Source of the DNA: Rhodobacteraceae bacterium HTCC2083
Lineage (GTDB): Bacteria > Pseudomonadota > Alphaproteobacteria > Rhodobacterales > Rhodobacteraceae
Length of the DNA: 64,000 nucleotides
Reading direction: 5' to 3'
Assembly (NCBI GenBank): GCA_000156115.1
Contig: DS995276.1
Coordinates: 2,746,751-2,810,750 of the forward strand
The notes beneath the pieces were generated by a model. The model saw nothing but the letters and a program-made list of their open reading frames with translations, ran no database searches and had not been told where the DNA came from. Below, piece by piece: positions 44,749 through 53,764 of this stretch (the first letter of the stretch is position 1; every line of letters begins with the position of its first letter). The translations under genes were made by a program, and so were the position numbers.

Positions 44749-44964
44749 TCAGCCGAGGAATATGCCGACTATCACCATCATCAGGCCAATCACCGACAAG
44801 AACAGTGATCCCAGGTTAAGCGGTAGAACTTTTTGCACCGCTGCACGCAGGCCTTTATCGTCCAAACCCGCCTTGCGTGCGCGATTGACGCGGATAATGC
44901 TCACAACAAGACCCAAAAGTCCCAAGCAAGACACTGCGGCCCCTGACCAGATCAAACCATCCAT
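44749..44964 (-). CDS. Small two-helix membrane protein
   Basis: 71 residues from ATG 44964 (AAAGGA nine bases upstream). Two transmembrane helices, about 4-24 (GAAVSCLGLLGLVVSII) and 48-70, flank a basic cytoplasmic loop (RVNRARKAGLDDKGLR). Conserved in relatives, function unknown. It lies upstream of the M48 protease on the same strand. Confidence 0.72.
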   Translation of the reverse strand: MDGLIWSGAAVSCLGLLGLVVSIIRVNRARKAGLDDKGLRAAVQKVLPLNLGSLFLSVIGLMMVIVGIFLG

Positions 44965-45093
44965 TGCGCTTATCCTTTGCACGTTTTCAACGCGCATCGC
45001 CTAACCTGCACAGGTCCTTCCCGCAAGCCCTTGCGGCGTCGCGGGCAGAGCGCTAGAGAAAGGTTCATTCTTTTCTAATGCTCGGAGTTCCAA

Positions 45094-45357
45094 ATGTCAG
45101 ATGTAATCAGCGATACCAGCTACCGAGTGACCGCAGACGAGCTTCGTCAATTTATCGAACGTCTTGAGCGTCTTGATCAAGAAAAGAAGGATCTTGCGGA
45201 GCAAAGTAAGGAAGTCATGGCCGAAGCCAAAGGGCGCGGATATGATACCAAAGTCATTCGCAAGGTCATCGCACTCCGCAAGCGCGAACCAGACGATATC
45301 GCAGAAGAAGAAGCGGTTTTGGAAATGTATAAAGAAGCGCTTGGGATGCAGGGCTAA
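45094..45357 (+). CDS. DUF2312 / GapR-like DNA-binding protein
   Basis: 87 residues. It is a short lead, a long coiled-coil helix (RVTADELRQFIERLERLDQE) and a C-terminal helical part with YDTKVIRKVIALRKREPDD. This is UPF0335/DUF2312; the Caulobacter member GapR binds overtwisted DNA and aids replication and segregation. By family the same role is likely. Single gene. Confidence 0.93.
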   Translation: MSDVISDTSYRVTADELRQFIERLERLDQEKKDLAEQSKEVMAEAKGRGYDTKVIRKVIALRKREPDDIAEEEAVLEMYKEALGMQG

Positions 45358-45372
45358 CCGCGCGGCTTTAAA

Positions 45373-46254
45373 TTAAGGTGCGAGCAGTTCGACACCGGGA
45401 ATGCGATTGATCGTAAACAGATCTTCTTCGTATTGCTCAGTCAGTTGCTCAATCAGCGGGTTAGTCCAGCCGTCTAGGTCAAACTCTTCCTCGACCATAT
45501 CGTCGATTGCAAACTTATCCAAAAACGCGGTGATCACCCGCCGCGTTTGCATTTCGGTCATTTCGGGATGGCTCTCAAGATAACCTTTAAAGCGGGTCAT
45601 ACCCTCCACACTCATGATTTCCGCGAGCAGGTCATAACCACCCTCAATAGGCTCATTCGCGGAGAGACCTGCAATCTCGCGTACCAATTCCCCCCAAATC
45701 ATCGGGGTATCTTCATTGCACCACACGGTGATGCGCACGTTTGGTGCTTGTTGGCGGATATTGGTGATGAGATCGGACCACAGAATGTCGCTTGGATCAG
45801 CGCCATCGAGGAACTCGATGAACTGCGTGTGCGGCGTCGCAGCATACATCGCGGGCAGGTGGGTTGCAGGGTTGCGAATACTTAGAAAAAGCTCGACCTC
45901 ATCATCAGGAAACAGATGTGTTAAATAGGCAAGCCTTGACCCCGCCAAAGGATAAATCCGGCCTTTGTTGAAGGCAATTTTGGGCACGCAAAAAAAGTTC
46001 TCACTATTCAGGATCAGCCGATCCACTTCAGTAGCGTCGATATCCATAATCGCATCGAGAAAAGCCATGCGCGAATCCGGTCCGACCCCGCGCTTGGAGA
46101 GCGCTTTAACGGTCGCGCTTAGCAATTGGCGGTAATGGCGCGGACGTGGCAAGGCAATCCCGCGCTCCTGAAACGCCGCTCGATTTTTGAAGAGCGTTTT
46201 AAGAAGCCTACCGTCATCCGTACAATGAGCGCCCGCGTGGAGTATGACCTGCAT
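45373..46254 (-). CDS. Conserved protein, sulfotransferase-like outline, function unknown
   Basis: 293 residues starting MQVILHAGAHCTDDGRLLKTL, with NSENFFCV, FPDDEVELFLSIRNPATHLPA and a C-terminal acidic region. An N-terminal strand followed by HAGAHxT and a later RNP loop recall P-loop sulfotransferases, where the 5'-phosphosulfate site is normally GxxK(S/T). The lysine is not evident here, so the activity is unproven. It is convergent with the GapR-like gene. Confidence 0.65.
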   Translation of the reverse strand: MQVILHAGAHCTDDGRLLKTLFKNRAAFQERGIALPRPRHYRQLLSATVKALSKRGVGPDSRMAFLDAIMDIDATEVDRLILNSENFFCVPKIAFNKGRIYPLAGSRLAYLTHLFPDDEVELFLSIRNPATHLPAMYAATPHTQFIEFLDGADPSDILWSDLITNIRQQAPNVRITVWCNEDTPMIWGELVREIAGLSANEPIEGGYDLLAEIMSVEGMTRFKGYLESHPEMTEMQTRRVITAFLDKFAIDDMVEEEFDLDGWTNPLIEQLTEQYEEDLFTINRIPGVELLAP

Positions 46255-46441
46255 GTGTGCCTGCTTTTCGCTGATCTGCTTTGGAGGTGCAGTATAAATG
46301 GTTTTGGCGACATTTAAAACGATTTCATGGCATGTGTGAGTGATGTTGTTGCACCTCGGAATTGGGAATCTGACCTGCCTCCCGAAACTTTCCTCAGTTT
46401 GGTGTAGAGTTTACTCAACCTTTCGACGGCGCAAACAAGTG

Positions 46442-46566
46442 CGAAAGAACCGATTTCATGCGGCTCAGATCATCGAGATGATCAAAGAACAGTAAGCCGC
46501 GTGCGGTTGCAGACGAAAATGCCAAATTGAAACGTCTGCTTGCGGACACGATGCTGGACAACGTCA
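46442..46566 (+). pseudogene. IS3-family OrfA remnant upstream of tRNA-Thr
   Basis: The plus frame KNRFHAAQIIEMIKEQ ends in TAA. A little further, ENAKLKRLLADTMLDNV, the end of the same IS3-type OrfA, follows with the middle ~45 codons deleted. No orfB or inverted repeat is attached. The rest of 46255-46876 shows no other gene. Confidence 0.75.
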
Positions 46567-46876
46567 AACCGCACTCAGTGCTGGAAAACCAGACATCACT
46601 GAATCGCGCCGAGCATTTGAGCAATTTGAGGGTTTCTCGCACGACGCGCTTGCCTAAAACGAAACCGAGGAATTTGAAATCCAAACTCGCAAACTCTCGT
46701 TATGAATGAGGGAGTCTAGGGGAGCAGGTCAGGAGCAAAATAGCCGTTCACCAGAGCGCTGATCTTGGTTCACGTGGGCAGGTTGCATCAAAGAGAAGGG
46801 ATTGGCAGATTTTTTTCGACTTTTATAAAAAACCCTCTTGCGAGCAAGCCAGTCTCTTTGTATTCGCATCCGCAGT

Positions 46877-46952
46877 GCCCCTATAGCTCAGCTGGTAGAG
46901 CAATTGATTTGTAATCAATAGGTCCGCGGTTCGAGTCCGTGTGGGGGCACCA
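46877..46952 (+). tRNA. tRNA-Thr (anticodon TGT)
   Basis: GCCCCTATAGCTCAGCTGG begins a full cloverleaf. The D-arm is GCTCAGCTGGTAGAGC, the anticodon loop TTTGTAA (anticodon TGT) sits on an ATTGA/TCAAT stem, the T-loop is TTCGAGT, and the 3' end is TGGGGGC-A-CCA with CCA encoded. The acceptor stem pairs with one G-U. Confidence 0.95.
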
Positions 46953-47144
46953 CTTAATCAATGACTTAGCAGTTTTCGATTGAGTCTTCGTGTTTTTCAG
47001 CGAGACGCTCAGCGAGACAAAGTGTCGTAGAATTACGCTATTCAGCGTTATGGATGACTTGTTTTTCACACCCAATTTATGCCACGCGCGCCTGCACACG
47101 CGCGGCTGTGTGTCGTTGGCGTGAGCCTGCGCCCTCGAAGTAGT

Positions 47145-47330
47145 CTGCCTGATGAACTCGAAGCCTTTGTCGGTCACTACAATCATCAGCGCTACCACGA
47201 GAGCCTGAACAACGTCACACCTGCTGACGTCTACACGGGCCGAGGCCAAACAATCCTGCTTGAACGGGAGAAGACAAAAAGGAGGACTTTGAAACTAAGG
47301 CGCTTGCAGCAGCCTAAATCTGCTGCCTAA
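47145..47330 (+). pseudogene. IS3-family transposase C-terminal remnant
   Basis: The plus frame LPDELEAFVGHYNHQRYHESLNNV ... PADVYTGRGQTILLERE ending at 47330 is the C-terminus of an IS3 OrfB. It is a different subgroup from the OrfA piece before tRNA-Thr. The catalytic core is absent. CTGTCTCAAACTATATGATG near 47372-47391 may be the old right end. Nothing else is recognisable in 46953-47480. Confidence 0.75.
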
Positions 47331-47480
47331 CTAAACACAGATGAGCGATGACTCCTCGAAGTCAAAACGCTCTCTGTCTCAAACTATATGATGACGGACA
47401 CCCATGAGGTACGTCAGAGGTCTGCGTCCCGAATATAAAATCGACGGCAGCAGGAATTCCTTTAGGATAATTGGATGTTT

Positions 47481-47774
47481 TTAAACCTCAGAAAAGTTGG
47501 AGTATGTTAAGCCAAGTGGTTCTGATAAAATAGGCTCGAGGACATCAAGCAAACCTGTTTCACCACGGTATTGAAGATATGCCTGATGATCTTCTTTACT
47601 GTCCCATCTTTCGTACAGGTACAATGTGCCCCCATCCTCAGAAATGGAAGTTTCAACCAATTTACAGCCCTTGTATGATCGGGTCACGGTAAGGCCATCA
47701 GGCGATTTTAGTATATCCAAGAGATCGTTAACTTTACCGTCATTACATACAAACTTTGCGACTACACAGATCAT
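47481..47774 (-). CDS. Antibiotic biosynthesis monooxygenase-like (putative quinol monooxygenase)
   Basis: 97 residues with the ABM/YgiN layout: MICVVAKFVCNDGKVNDLLDI, then GCKLVETSISEDGGTLYLYERW (the Y-x-Y-E-x-W signature) and HQAYLQYRGETG. These dimeric alpha-beta barrels oxidise quinols or bind small aromatics. ATG 47774 has GAGGGG eight bases upstream. It is alone, but its promoter region carries the same AATCTAGTCT motif as the HxlR-linked operon at 34 kb. Confidence 0.82.
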   Translation of the reverse strand: MICVVAKFVCNDGKVNDLLDILKSPDGLTVTRSYKGCKLVETSISEDGGTLYLYERWDSKEDHQAYLQYRGETGLLDVLEPILSEPLGLTYSNFSEV

Positions 47775-47825
47775 TTTAGTACCCCTCATAAACTGTATCT
47801 CCAACACTATGTAGTGGAAGTGGTT

Positions 47826-47841
47826 AATCTAGTCTAAATAT
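47826..47841. promoter_or_regulatory. Copy of the HxlR-island motif upstream of the monooxygenase-like gene
   Basis: AATCTAGTCTAAATAT differs at two of 16 positions from 34060-34075. It lies about 52 bases upstream of the monooxygenase-like ATG. Confidence 0.4.
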
Positions 47842-48156
47842 GGGAGCAGTCGGCCTTCGACACCACAGCCCACAAGGTTCGTCAGAGGGCCAGATGCAAT
47901 ATGTTGTTTATAGACCTTGTGCAGCTTGGGGAACGCCATCGACGTGCAGGCTATAGCTGTAAAAGCGGTTGGATGGGCGAGTGGCTGGCACCGTAATAAT
48001 CACGAGGATGTCCGTGTCTGTCCGTCTGGAAGAGGCGCTGGCCGCGTCAGATATGTCTGCTAGATAGGGCGGGCGTCCGATTGAAAGACATAGCTCCTGA
48101 AACGGCTGCTCTATGCCAATCGATGTGGGTTTATCTGCTCTCTGATTAGTCTCTAG

Positions 48157-48310
48157 GGCTGAGTTCGGAGTAATCAGCCATCGGGTGGGGGTAGGGTGAC
48201 GCATATGACGCTTTTTTCTAATGCGCGCTCTATTCAAAAAAACATATTTTCTGATGAATATATTTTTTCACCATAGACCGTGCATTAGAAAAAAGCGTCA
48301 CCAGCGTCAC
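48157..48310. repeat. Copy 1 of a repeat containing a 115-bp near-palindrome
   Basis: The repeat opens GGCTGAGTTCGGAG and matches 63893-64000 in the same orientation. From 48196 to 48310 it folds back on itself. Outer arms 48196-48224 and 48282-48310 are 29 bases with three mismatches (GTGACGC-3-TGACGCTTTTTTCTAATGC). Pairing then continues with TCTAT/ATAGA and an inner A-rich/T-rich stem centred at 48252. A weak 109-codon reverse frame (47908-48237) overlaps it but is not convincing. The rest of 47843-48618 holds no gene. Confidence 0.8.
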
Positions 48311-48618
48311 CAGGTGGCGTTTTGCACCTGCCCGCGTTGGCCCTCCCTACAGCGGACTTGGCCCCGCCTGCGCTGAGGTGCGCTTCATGCATGACGATCA
48401 GTATGAGTGGAGATTGTTATTCTAGAGCGGACATTCATACGTGCAGCAGAGAATGGCCGTAGAGAGACCTTCGCTGCACGATGATCGAACGGCAGGTCTC
48501 CGTCACTGGAGCGAAATTCATGATATTTGCAACGACTCGACGCGGTCATAAAAACAAGGCTCATAGATTGGTGCATAAATCAGGTGCGCAATGCTGCTGA
48601 ATGATTTAGGGTATCCTC

Positions 48619-49164
48619 ATGCTTATCGGTTACGCCAGAGTGTCCAGCCAGGGACAATCCCTTGATCTCCAAATCGGTGCCTTGAACACAGTCAAAGCAG
48701 ACAAGATCTTTCGTGAAGTGGCATCAGGAAGGACAGTCAAAGGTCGACCTCAATTGGAACGTGCCATCGATGCTTTGGGGGCAGGGGACATCCTCGTCAT
48801 TGCTGAATGGGACAGGGCGACCAGATCAATGATGGATGGGATCAATATCATCCAGCGCGTCGCGGACAGATCAGCGACCGTCAAGGTCTTGGACAAACCT
48901 TGGCTCGACTTAACGACCCCGATGGGCAAGGGCATTCTGGCCTTTCTTTCAGCTTTGGCTGAAGACGAGCGGGAACGCATCACCCGACGCGCCAATGAAG
49001 GCCGCCAGATCGCAATCGCAAACGGAACCAAGTTTGGACGTAAGCCAAAGCTCACAGACCATCAGCGTCAACTTGCACGCCAGCGCATGGCAGATGGTGA
49101 TACTTGCCGCGCCATAGCGCGGGACCTGGGCGTCGCTCACACGACGATTTCAAGACTACGATGA
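48619..49164 (+). CDS. Serine recombinase (Tn3-type resolvase/invertase family)
   Basis: 181 residues. The N-terminal catalytic domain is LIGYARVSSQGQSLDLQI with nucleophile Ser9, then the conserved VIAEWDRATRSMMDGINII and EDERERITRRANEGRQIA. A ~35-residue C-terminal HTH follows (DTCRAIARDLGVAHTTISRLR). The length and form are those of resolvases/invertases rather than large serine integrases. It lies 300 bases after the palindromic repeat and before the truncated HyuB gene. It could act on the repeat copies as sites, though this is only an inference. Confidence 0.9.
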   Translation: MLIGYARVSSQGQSLDLQIGALNTVKADKIFREVASGRTVKGRPQLERAIDALGAGDILVIAEWDRATRSMMDGINIIQRVADRSATVKVLDKPWLDLTTPMGKGILAFLSALAEDERERITRRANEGRQIAIANGTKFGRKPKLTDHQRQLARQRMADGDTCRAIARDLGVAHTTISRLR

Positions 49165-49405
49165 CGGGAATTAGTGCGGAGCGATCAACACCATTGGCGG
49201 ATTCCGGTCATTCGCCGCAAGCGCATCTCTATCTTGCCGCTGGGTTGGTAGCGGACGTTCAGTTGGCCTTGAAACGACGGTTTCTTCTGCGCTGCCGCAA
49301 GTCGGCTGTGAGCCCATTGTTTCGAATGCTGCGTGGCAAACAGAAGGATGCTTTGCGCGTAAAACTGCCATTCGTTTTTCTTGGGGTGGATATTGTTTCG
49401 CATCT

Positions 49406-50959
49406 CTATTGTGCCTGCCTACTTCCGCCAAATGCGGTTTCGATTTCGACGATATTGCCCTGATTAAGTGCGATATCGCTGGCGAAATGATGAACCTCAA
49501 CTGTCCCATTGGACCGGTTTATGCGAAGCTGGTTTTTGCCGCCAATTGAATCATTCTGAATGGACCAAACAGGGACGTTGGCATGAGAGTACCCAACTGA
49601 AAGCATCGCCGAATTGCGCAACAAATAAGAAACGCGCACACCAGCGCCACCAGAAAACTCACCTTTCCGCTCAGGACCAAAGGACAGCGTTTTCTCCAAT
49701 ACAACAAACCCATAGCGGGCTTCCGCGATCTCGACTGGACAGTTAAACGTGTCGCCGTGGTTGGTTGAGAACATTGCATTCTGACCTGCACGTTTGGATG
49801 TCGCGCCCCATCCACCCATCTGTGGTTCGACCATCGCATAGCGGCGTCCGGTATCGGGGTGCTGGCCTGCAATAACCGTGCCAAAAATCGAGGCGAAATG
49901 GCCCGCAGGAAGCAAGTTTGGCATCGCCTCAGCCAATCCGTGCCACAGCATGTCGATCAGCTTCATGCGGGTCTCGAAATAATATGCATGCGCCGCGATG
50001 GGGCCCGCGTGGAAAAGCGTTCCGGGTGTCGTCAGAACGTCCAAAGCGGCAAATGATCCCGCATTTGCAAAACGATCGTCGTCCACAAGTGCTTTGAAAA
50101 AGACTTGGCAAGCCACCACCGCTCCGTCGCGGCTCAGGTTATAGGGGCCATTTGCCTCGGTTGGTGCATCGCGCAGATCAATGGTCATACGGTCATCTGT
50201 GATCGTAATCGCAGCGGTCCAGAACGTACCGTCGTCCTGTTCTTCGACGCAGGGGTAGTGACCGGATGGCAGTGCGCAAAGCCCTGCATTGCTGCGTCGT
50301 GCGCCGATGGTTCGGGCGGCCTCGATTGCGGCGTTGAGCGGGTCGCGACCGTGCCGTTCACAGAGCTGCTGAATGGTTGCCGCCGCACGGCGTCCAGCCG
50401 ACACTTGCGCCCAAAGATCGCCACGCACAAAATCAGGCAAGCGACTGTTGATGGCGATAATATCCACCACCGCCTCGTTGCGCACGCCCGCCTCGAACAG
50501 GCGGATGATGGGCAGGCGTAAACCCTCAGAAATTATCTCGGTTGTTTTAGTGGACATTGATCCAGGCGTGCGCCCGCCAATATCGCCCCAATGCGCAATG
50601 GACGCGACCCAAGCAACACGCTCCCCTTGCCAGAAAACAGGTTGTGCCACCACGACATCATTCAGATGGGTCACGCCGCCATGGTTGGGATCGTTCGTCA
50701 GATAGATATCGCCCTCGACAATCGTATCGCCCAGTTTTGCGATAATCGCTTGAACCGACTTGTCCAAGACCCCGATGAAAGACGGGATGCCCGCACCAGA
50801 GCTGACCAACTGCCCGTCGCGGTCCAAAACGCCGGTGCCAACATCAAGGACCTCGTAGATGATCGGGCTCATCGCGGTTTTACGCAACACCTCGAACATC
50901 TCGATCGCAGCCGCATCCAGCACCTGAGCAATGACGTCCAAGGTGAAACGGTCAACCAT
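49406..50959 (-). CDS. Hydantoinase B/oxoprolinase subunit HyuB, 3'-shortened copy
   Basis: 517 residues of the HyuB family, which forms an ATP-dependent hydantoinase/oxoprolinase with HyuA. It contains the family's VSSGAGIPSFIGVLDKSVQ, LTNDPNHGGVTHLNDVV, MSVGYSH-like MLSVGYSHANVP and an N-terminal FEVLRKTAMSPIIYEVLD. It is clearly paralogous to the HyuB at 52.1 kb but stops after VEIETAFGG-SRQAQ, where the paralogue continues ~30 residues (GFGDPKKR and on). The end therefore looks lost by rearrangement near 49430, just beside the recombinase gene. It overlaps the M24 gene by eight bases. Confidence 0.85.
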   Translation of the reverse strand: MVDRFTLDVIAQVLDAAAIEMFEVLRKTAMSPIIYEVLDVGTGVLDRDGQLVSSGAGIPSFIGVLDKSVQAIIAKLGDTIVEGDIYLTNDPNHGGVTHLNDVVVAQPVFWQGERVAWVASIAHWGDIGGRTPGSMSTKTTEIISEGLRLPIIRLFEAGVRNEAVVDIIAINSRLPDFVRGDLWAQVSAGRRAAATIQQLCERHGRDPLNAAIEAARTIGARRSNAGLCALPSGHYPCVEEQDDGTFWTAAITITDDRMTIDLRDAPTEANGPYNLSRDGAVVACQVFFKALVDDDRFANAGSFAALDVLTTPGTLFHAGPIAAHAYYFETRMKLIDMLWHGLAEAMPNLLPAGHFASIFGTVIAGQHPDTGRRYAMVEPQMGGWGATSKRAGQNAMFSTNHGDTFNCPVEIAEARYGFVVLEKTLSFGPERKGEFSGGAGVRVSYLLRNSAMLSVGYSHANVPVWSIQNDSIGGKNQLRINRSNGTVEVHHFASDIALNQGNIVEIETAFGGSRQAQ

Positions 50960-52037
50960 CGATGACCCTCAAATCACGAGGAAGGTCGGACAGAATTTCA
51001 GGGCCGTCGGCACGCAAAATCACAATGTCCTCAAGGCGTATGCCAAAGCGCCCGGGCAGGTAAATTCCGGGCTCGATTGAAAACACCATCCCTTCCTCAA
51101 GGACAGTTTGGGACGATGCCGTGATGTAGGGCGTTTCGTGAATTTCGACGCCCATTCCATGACCCGTGCGGTGCATGAAATAATCGCCGTAACCTGCGTC
51201 TGTGATGACACCGCGCGCGGCATCATCGACCACATGCGCCTTAACCCCCGGACGGGCGGCGGCCATGGCGGCTTGGACGGCGGCTTCGACAATTGCATGA
51301 ATTTCGAGGTAGCCTTCGGGCGGTGTGCCCATCACCGCCATGCGGGTCATGTCGCTGGAATAGCCGTCTTTGCCGCCGCCAATATCCATTACTACCGCAT
51401 CGCCGCCCTTTAGGGTCGTTTCGCCTGTGTGGTGGTGCGGGAATGCGCCATTGCCGCCAGCGCCGACGATTGCAAACAGTGGTTTCACCTCTTGGGAGGC
51501 AAAGCTGTCGTGTATGATGTCAGCGACCTGTGTCTCCGACATTCCGATCTTCATCGCGGCCCAAGCCGCCTGCATCGCGGTGTCAGCTGACACGGCATTG
51601 CGTTTCAATTTGCCGTATTCATCCGCGTCTTTGCGCATGCGTAGCGCACCGACGGTGGTTGCGGTGAACTGGCGTTTGGCATCAGGCAAGGCGTCTTGCG
51701 CCAATCCGGCAAAATCTGCGCGCATGGTTTCATCCAACACGATGCTTTTGGCGGCCATGGCACCAGATTTTTTCAGTAATGCGGCGAATGCTGCGTCTGG
51801 TCCGTCTGCATCGCCCCATGTGTGGAACGGCAGGTCGGTTTGTTGGGCGGCACTTTCGGCCTCTAGCGACGGCATCAAAAATCCCGCGTAGGATTGCGTG
51901 ACACACAACAACAACGGGCGTTCATCCCCATGCGGACGCACATCAAGCAACCAAGCAAGGTGCGCACCCGGCCCGAGGGCCACAAGGTCCACGCCCTGTT
52001 CGACCATGGTGTCTCGAAGCTGATCTAATCTGGTCAT
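50952..52037 (-). CDS. M24-family metallopeptidase-like hydrolase (creatinase/Xaa-Pro type)
   Basis: 361 residues with an N-terminal creatinase-N domain. The pita-bread catalytic domain has metal ligands in VVMDIGGGKDGYSSDMTRM (two Asp), HGMGVEIHE (His), EGMVFSIEPGIY (Glu) and IRLEDIVIL (Glu). It could be an aminopeptidase P/prolidase, creatinase or ectoine-hydrolase relative. Its position inside a hydantoinase cluster favours C-N bond cleavage of a small amide. ATG 52037 follows AAGGGA; 52052 is a less supported start. Confidence 0.85.
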   Translation of the reverse strand: MTRLDQLRDTMVEQGVDLVALGPGAHLAWLLDVRPHGDERPLLLCVTQSYAGFLMPSLEAESAAQQTDLPFHTWGDADGPDAAFAALLKKSGAMAAKSIVLDETMRADFAGLAQDALPDAKRQFTATTVGALRMRKDADEYGKLKRNAVSADTAMQAAWAAMKIGMSETQVADIIHDSFASQEVKPLFAIVGAGGNGAFPHHHTGETTLKGGDAVVMDIGGGKDGYSSDMTRMAVMGTPPEGYLEIHAIVEAAVQAAMAAARPGVKAHVVDDAARGVITDAGYGDYFMHRTGHGMGVEIHETPYITASSQTVLEEGMVFSIEPGIYLPGRFGIRLEDIVILRADGPEILSDLPRDLRVIDG

Positions 52038-52117
52038 TTTATGTCCCTTCAAGCCTTGGGTTCGTCGACGGCATTACCCTATGATGTGCATACCGCCGAT
52101 ACCGATCTATTGGCCCA

Positions 52118-53764
52118 TCATTCCCCAAACCCATGAATTTCGCGCGCGCGTTCAGGTGTAACAAACCCGTTCTTGATGTCCAGTGCCACCGTTTCGGGCG
52201 CGCGCTTTTTGGGATCACCAAAACCCGCACCCGATGACGTGATCACACGGACAACATCGTCCGTGGTCAGGTCTAGGCCCGAGACGAAGGCGTAATGCTC
52301 ACGCTCACCAGCCGCTTTATCGACCTCGATGAAGTTCCCCGACCCTTCGGACCCGCCATTCAGCGGCCAAGGTTTCACGACGGATCGTGTATACCCAGCG
52401 GTCAAGAAACCACTTTGCGTCCGAATGCGGTATTCAAGAACCAGCCCCCGTCCTCCATTGTATTCACCCTCGCCGCCGGGGGCGGTGTTGAGCGCCATCT
52501 TGTCGATGTACAACCCATTGCGCGCCTCGGAGATTTCGGCGGGCGTGTTGTAGGTTTCACCGTGGAAGCCTGAGAAAATACACGGGTTCCCATCGCGGCC
52601 CTCCCATGCGCCCCAGCCACCGATTTGCGGTTCAATGATCGTGTATTGGCGACCCGTGTCGGGATGGATACCGCCGACAAATGTGCCGCAGATCGAACTG
52701 AAGTGACCAGCAGGCAAACGTTCAGGAATATGAGGTGCCAGACAGCGCCAGATCAGGTCATAAACCCGTACTTCGGTTTCAAAATAGAACCCGATGGCGG
52801 CGGGCTCTTGGGCGTGGAACACGGTGCCTTCGGTCGTCAGCACTTTTAGGGGCCTGAACGACCCTTCATTGGCGGGCGTTTCAGGATCAGTGACCGACTT
52901 GAACAACATCTGCGCGCAGACAATCGTCCCGTCGCGGCTGGTGTTGGTGCAGCCATCATCTTGGGCCGGATTGTCGCGCAAATCAACGATGAATTCGTCA
53001 TCCGTGATTGTGATTTTCACATTATAAGTGCGGCCATCGTCTTGGGGTTCTGACAACTCGAACGTGCCTTTTGGCAGTTTGGCGAGTTCGGCAAGCGCTG
53101 TCTTTTCGCCAAAGTCCATAAAGCTGTCCATCGCCGCCTTAAACGTGGCGGGCGTGTATTTCACCGACAGATCTTCTAGGCGTTTCGCCCCGATGCGCAC
53201 GGCGGCAATCGCAGCCCAAACATCGCCCAATAGAAAGTCAGGCATCCGGCTGTTGCAGGTGATAATGTCCATCACGGCTTGATCCGTCACGCCTTCGCGG
53301 ATCAGTTTCACGGCTGGCAAGCGCAGCCCTTCTTGGAAAATCTCAGTCGCGTCGCCTGACAATGATCCCGGGGCCATACCACCGACGTCAGAGTTATGCG
53401 CGATGTTGGCTGTCCACGCGATGATCGCGCCATCTGCAAAGACCGGCATCGCCAGCACAAGGTCATTGAGATGCGTGACGCCGCCGTGCCACGGATCGTT
53501 GGTGATGAAAACATCGTTCGGTTTGATGTCCTCGCCGAACTTGGACAGGATAAACTGCACCGATTTGTCCAAGACGCCGATAAACGCAGGAATACCCGCG
53601 CCCGAGGACGCGATCCGCCCCTGTGCGTCCGTGATCCCCGTGCCCATATCGAGCACCTCGTAGATGATTGATGACATGGCGGTTTTGCGCATTGCTGCGA
53701 ACATCTCGTCCGACGTTGCTTGCAGCGAGTTTTGAATGATTTCGAGTGTGATTGGATCGCTCAT
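52118..53764 (-). CDS. Hydantoinase B/oxoprolinase family subunit HyuB (full length)
   Basis: 548 residues. Family segments are MRKTAMSSIIYEVLDMGTGI, ASSGAGIPAFIGVLDKSVQ, TNDPWHGGVTHLNDLVLA, GWGAWEGRDGNPCIFSGFHG and a C-terminal SSGAGFGDPKKR. With HyuA it should hydrolyse a cyclic amide (hydantoin, oxoproline or N-methylhydantoin type) with ATP. It overlaps hyuA by four bases, so subunits are made together. Confidence 0.92.
   Translation of the reverse strand: MSDPITLEIIQNSLQATSDEMFAAMRKTAMSSIIYEVLDMGTGITDAQGRIASSGAGIPAFIGVLDKSVQFILSKFGEDIKPNDVFITNDPWHGGVTHLNDLVLAMPVFADGAIIAWTANIAHNSDVGGMAPGSLSGDATEIFQEGLRLPAVKLIREGVTDQAVMDIITCNSRMPDFLLGDVWAAIAAVRIGAKRLEDLSVKYTPATFKAAMDSFMDFGEKTALAELAKLPKGTFELSEPQDDGRTYNVKITITDDEFIVDLRDNPAQDDGCTNTSRDGTIVCAQMLFKSVTDPETPANEGSFRPLKVLTTEGTVFHAQEPAAIGFYFETEVRVYDLIWRCLAPHIPERLPAGHFSSICGTFVGGIHPDTGRQYTIIEPQIGGWGAWEGRDGNPCIFSGFHGETYNTPAEISEARNGLYIDKMALNTAPGGEGEYNGGRGLVLEYRIRTQSGFLTAGYTRSVVKPWPLNGGSEGSGNFIEVDKAAGEREHYAFVSGLDLTTDDVVRVITSSGAGFGDPKKRAPETVALDIKNGFVTPERAREIHGFGE

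Noticed and set aside
46881..47249. Reverse-strand frame ending in HTDSNRGPIDYKSIALPAEL
   Set aside because: This is the well-known spurious translation antisense to a tRNA gene (here tRNA-Thr) and overlaps an IS3 remnant.
47908..48237. 109-codon reverse frame overlapping the palindrome
   Set aside because: No ribosome site, no recognised family and part of it is repeat sequence; not called as a gene.
48157..48310. CRISPR or phage attachment array
   Set aside because: Only a single fold-back unit is present here and the second copy is 15.7 kb away; there are no regularly spaced repeats or cas genes anywhere in the window.
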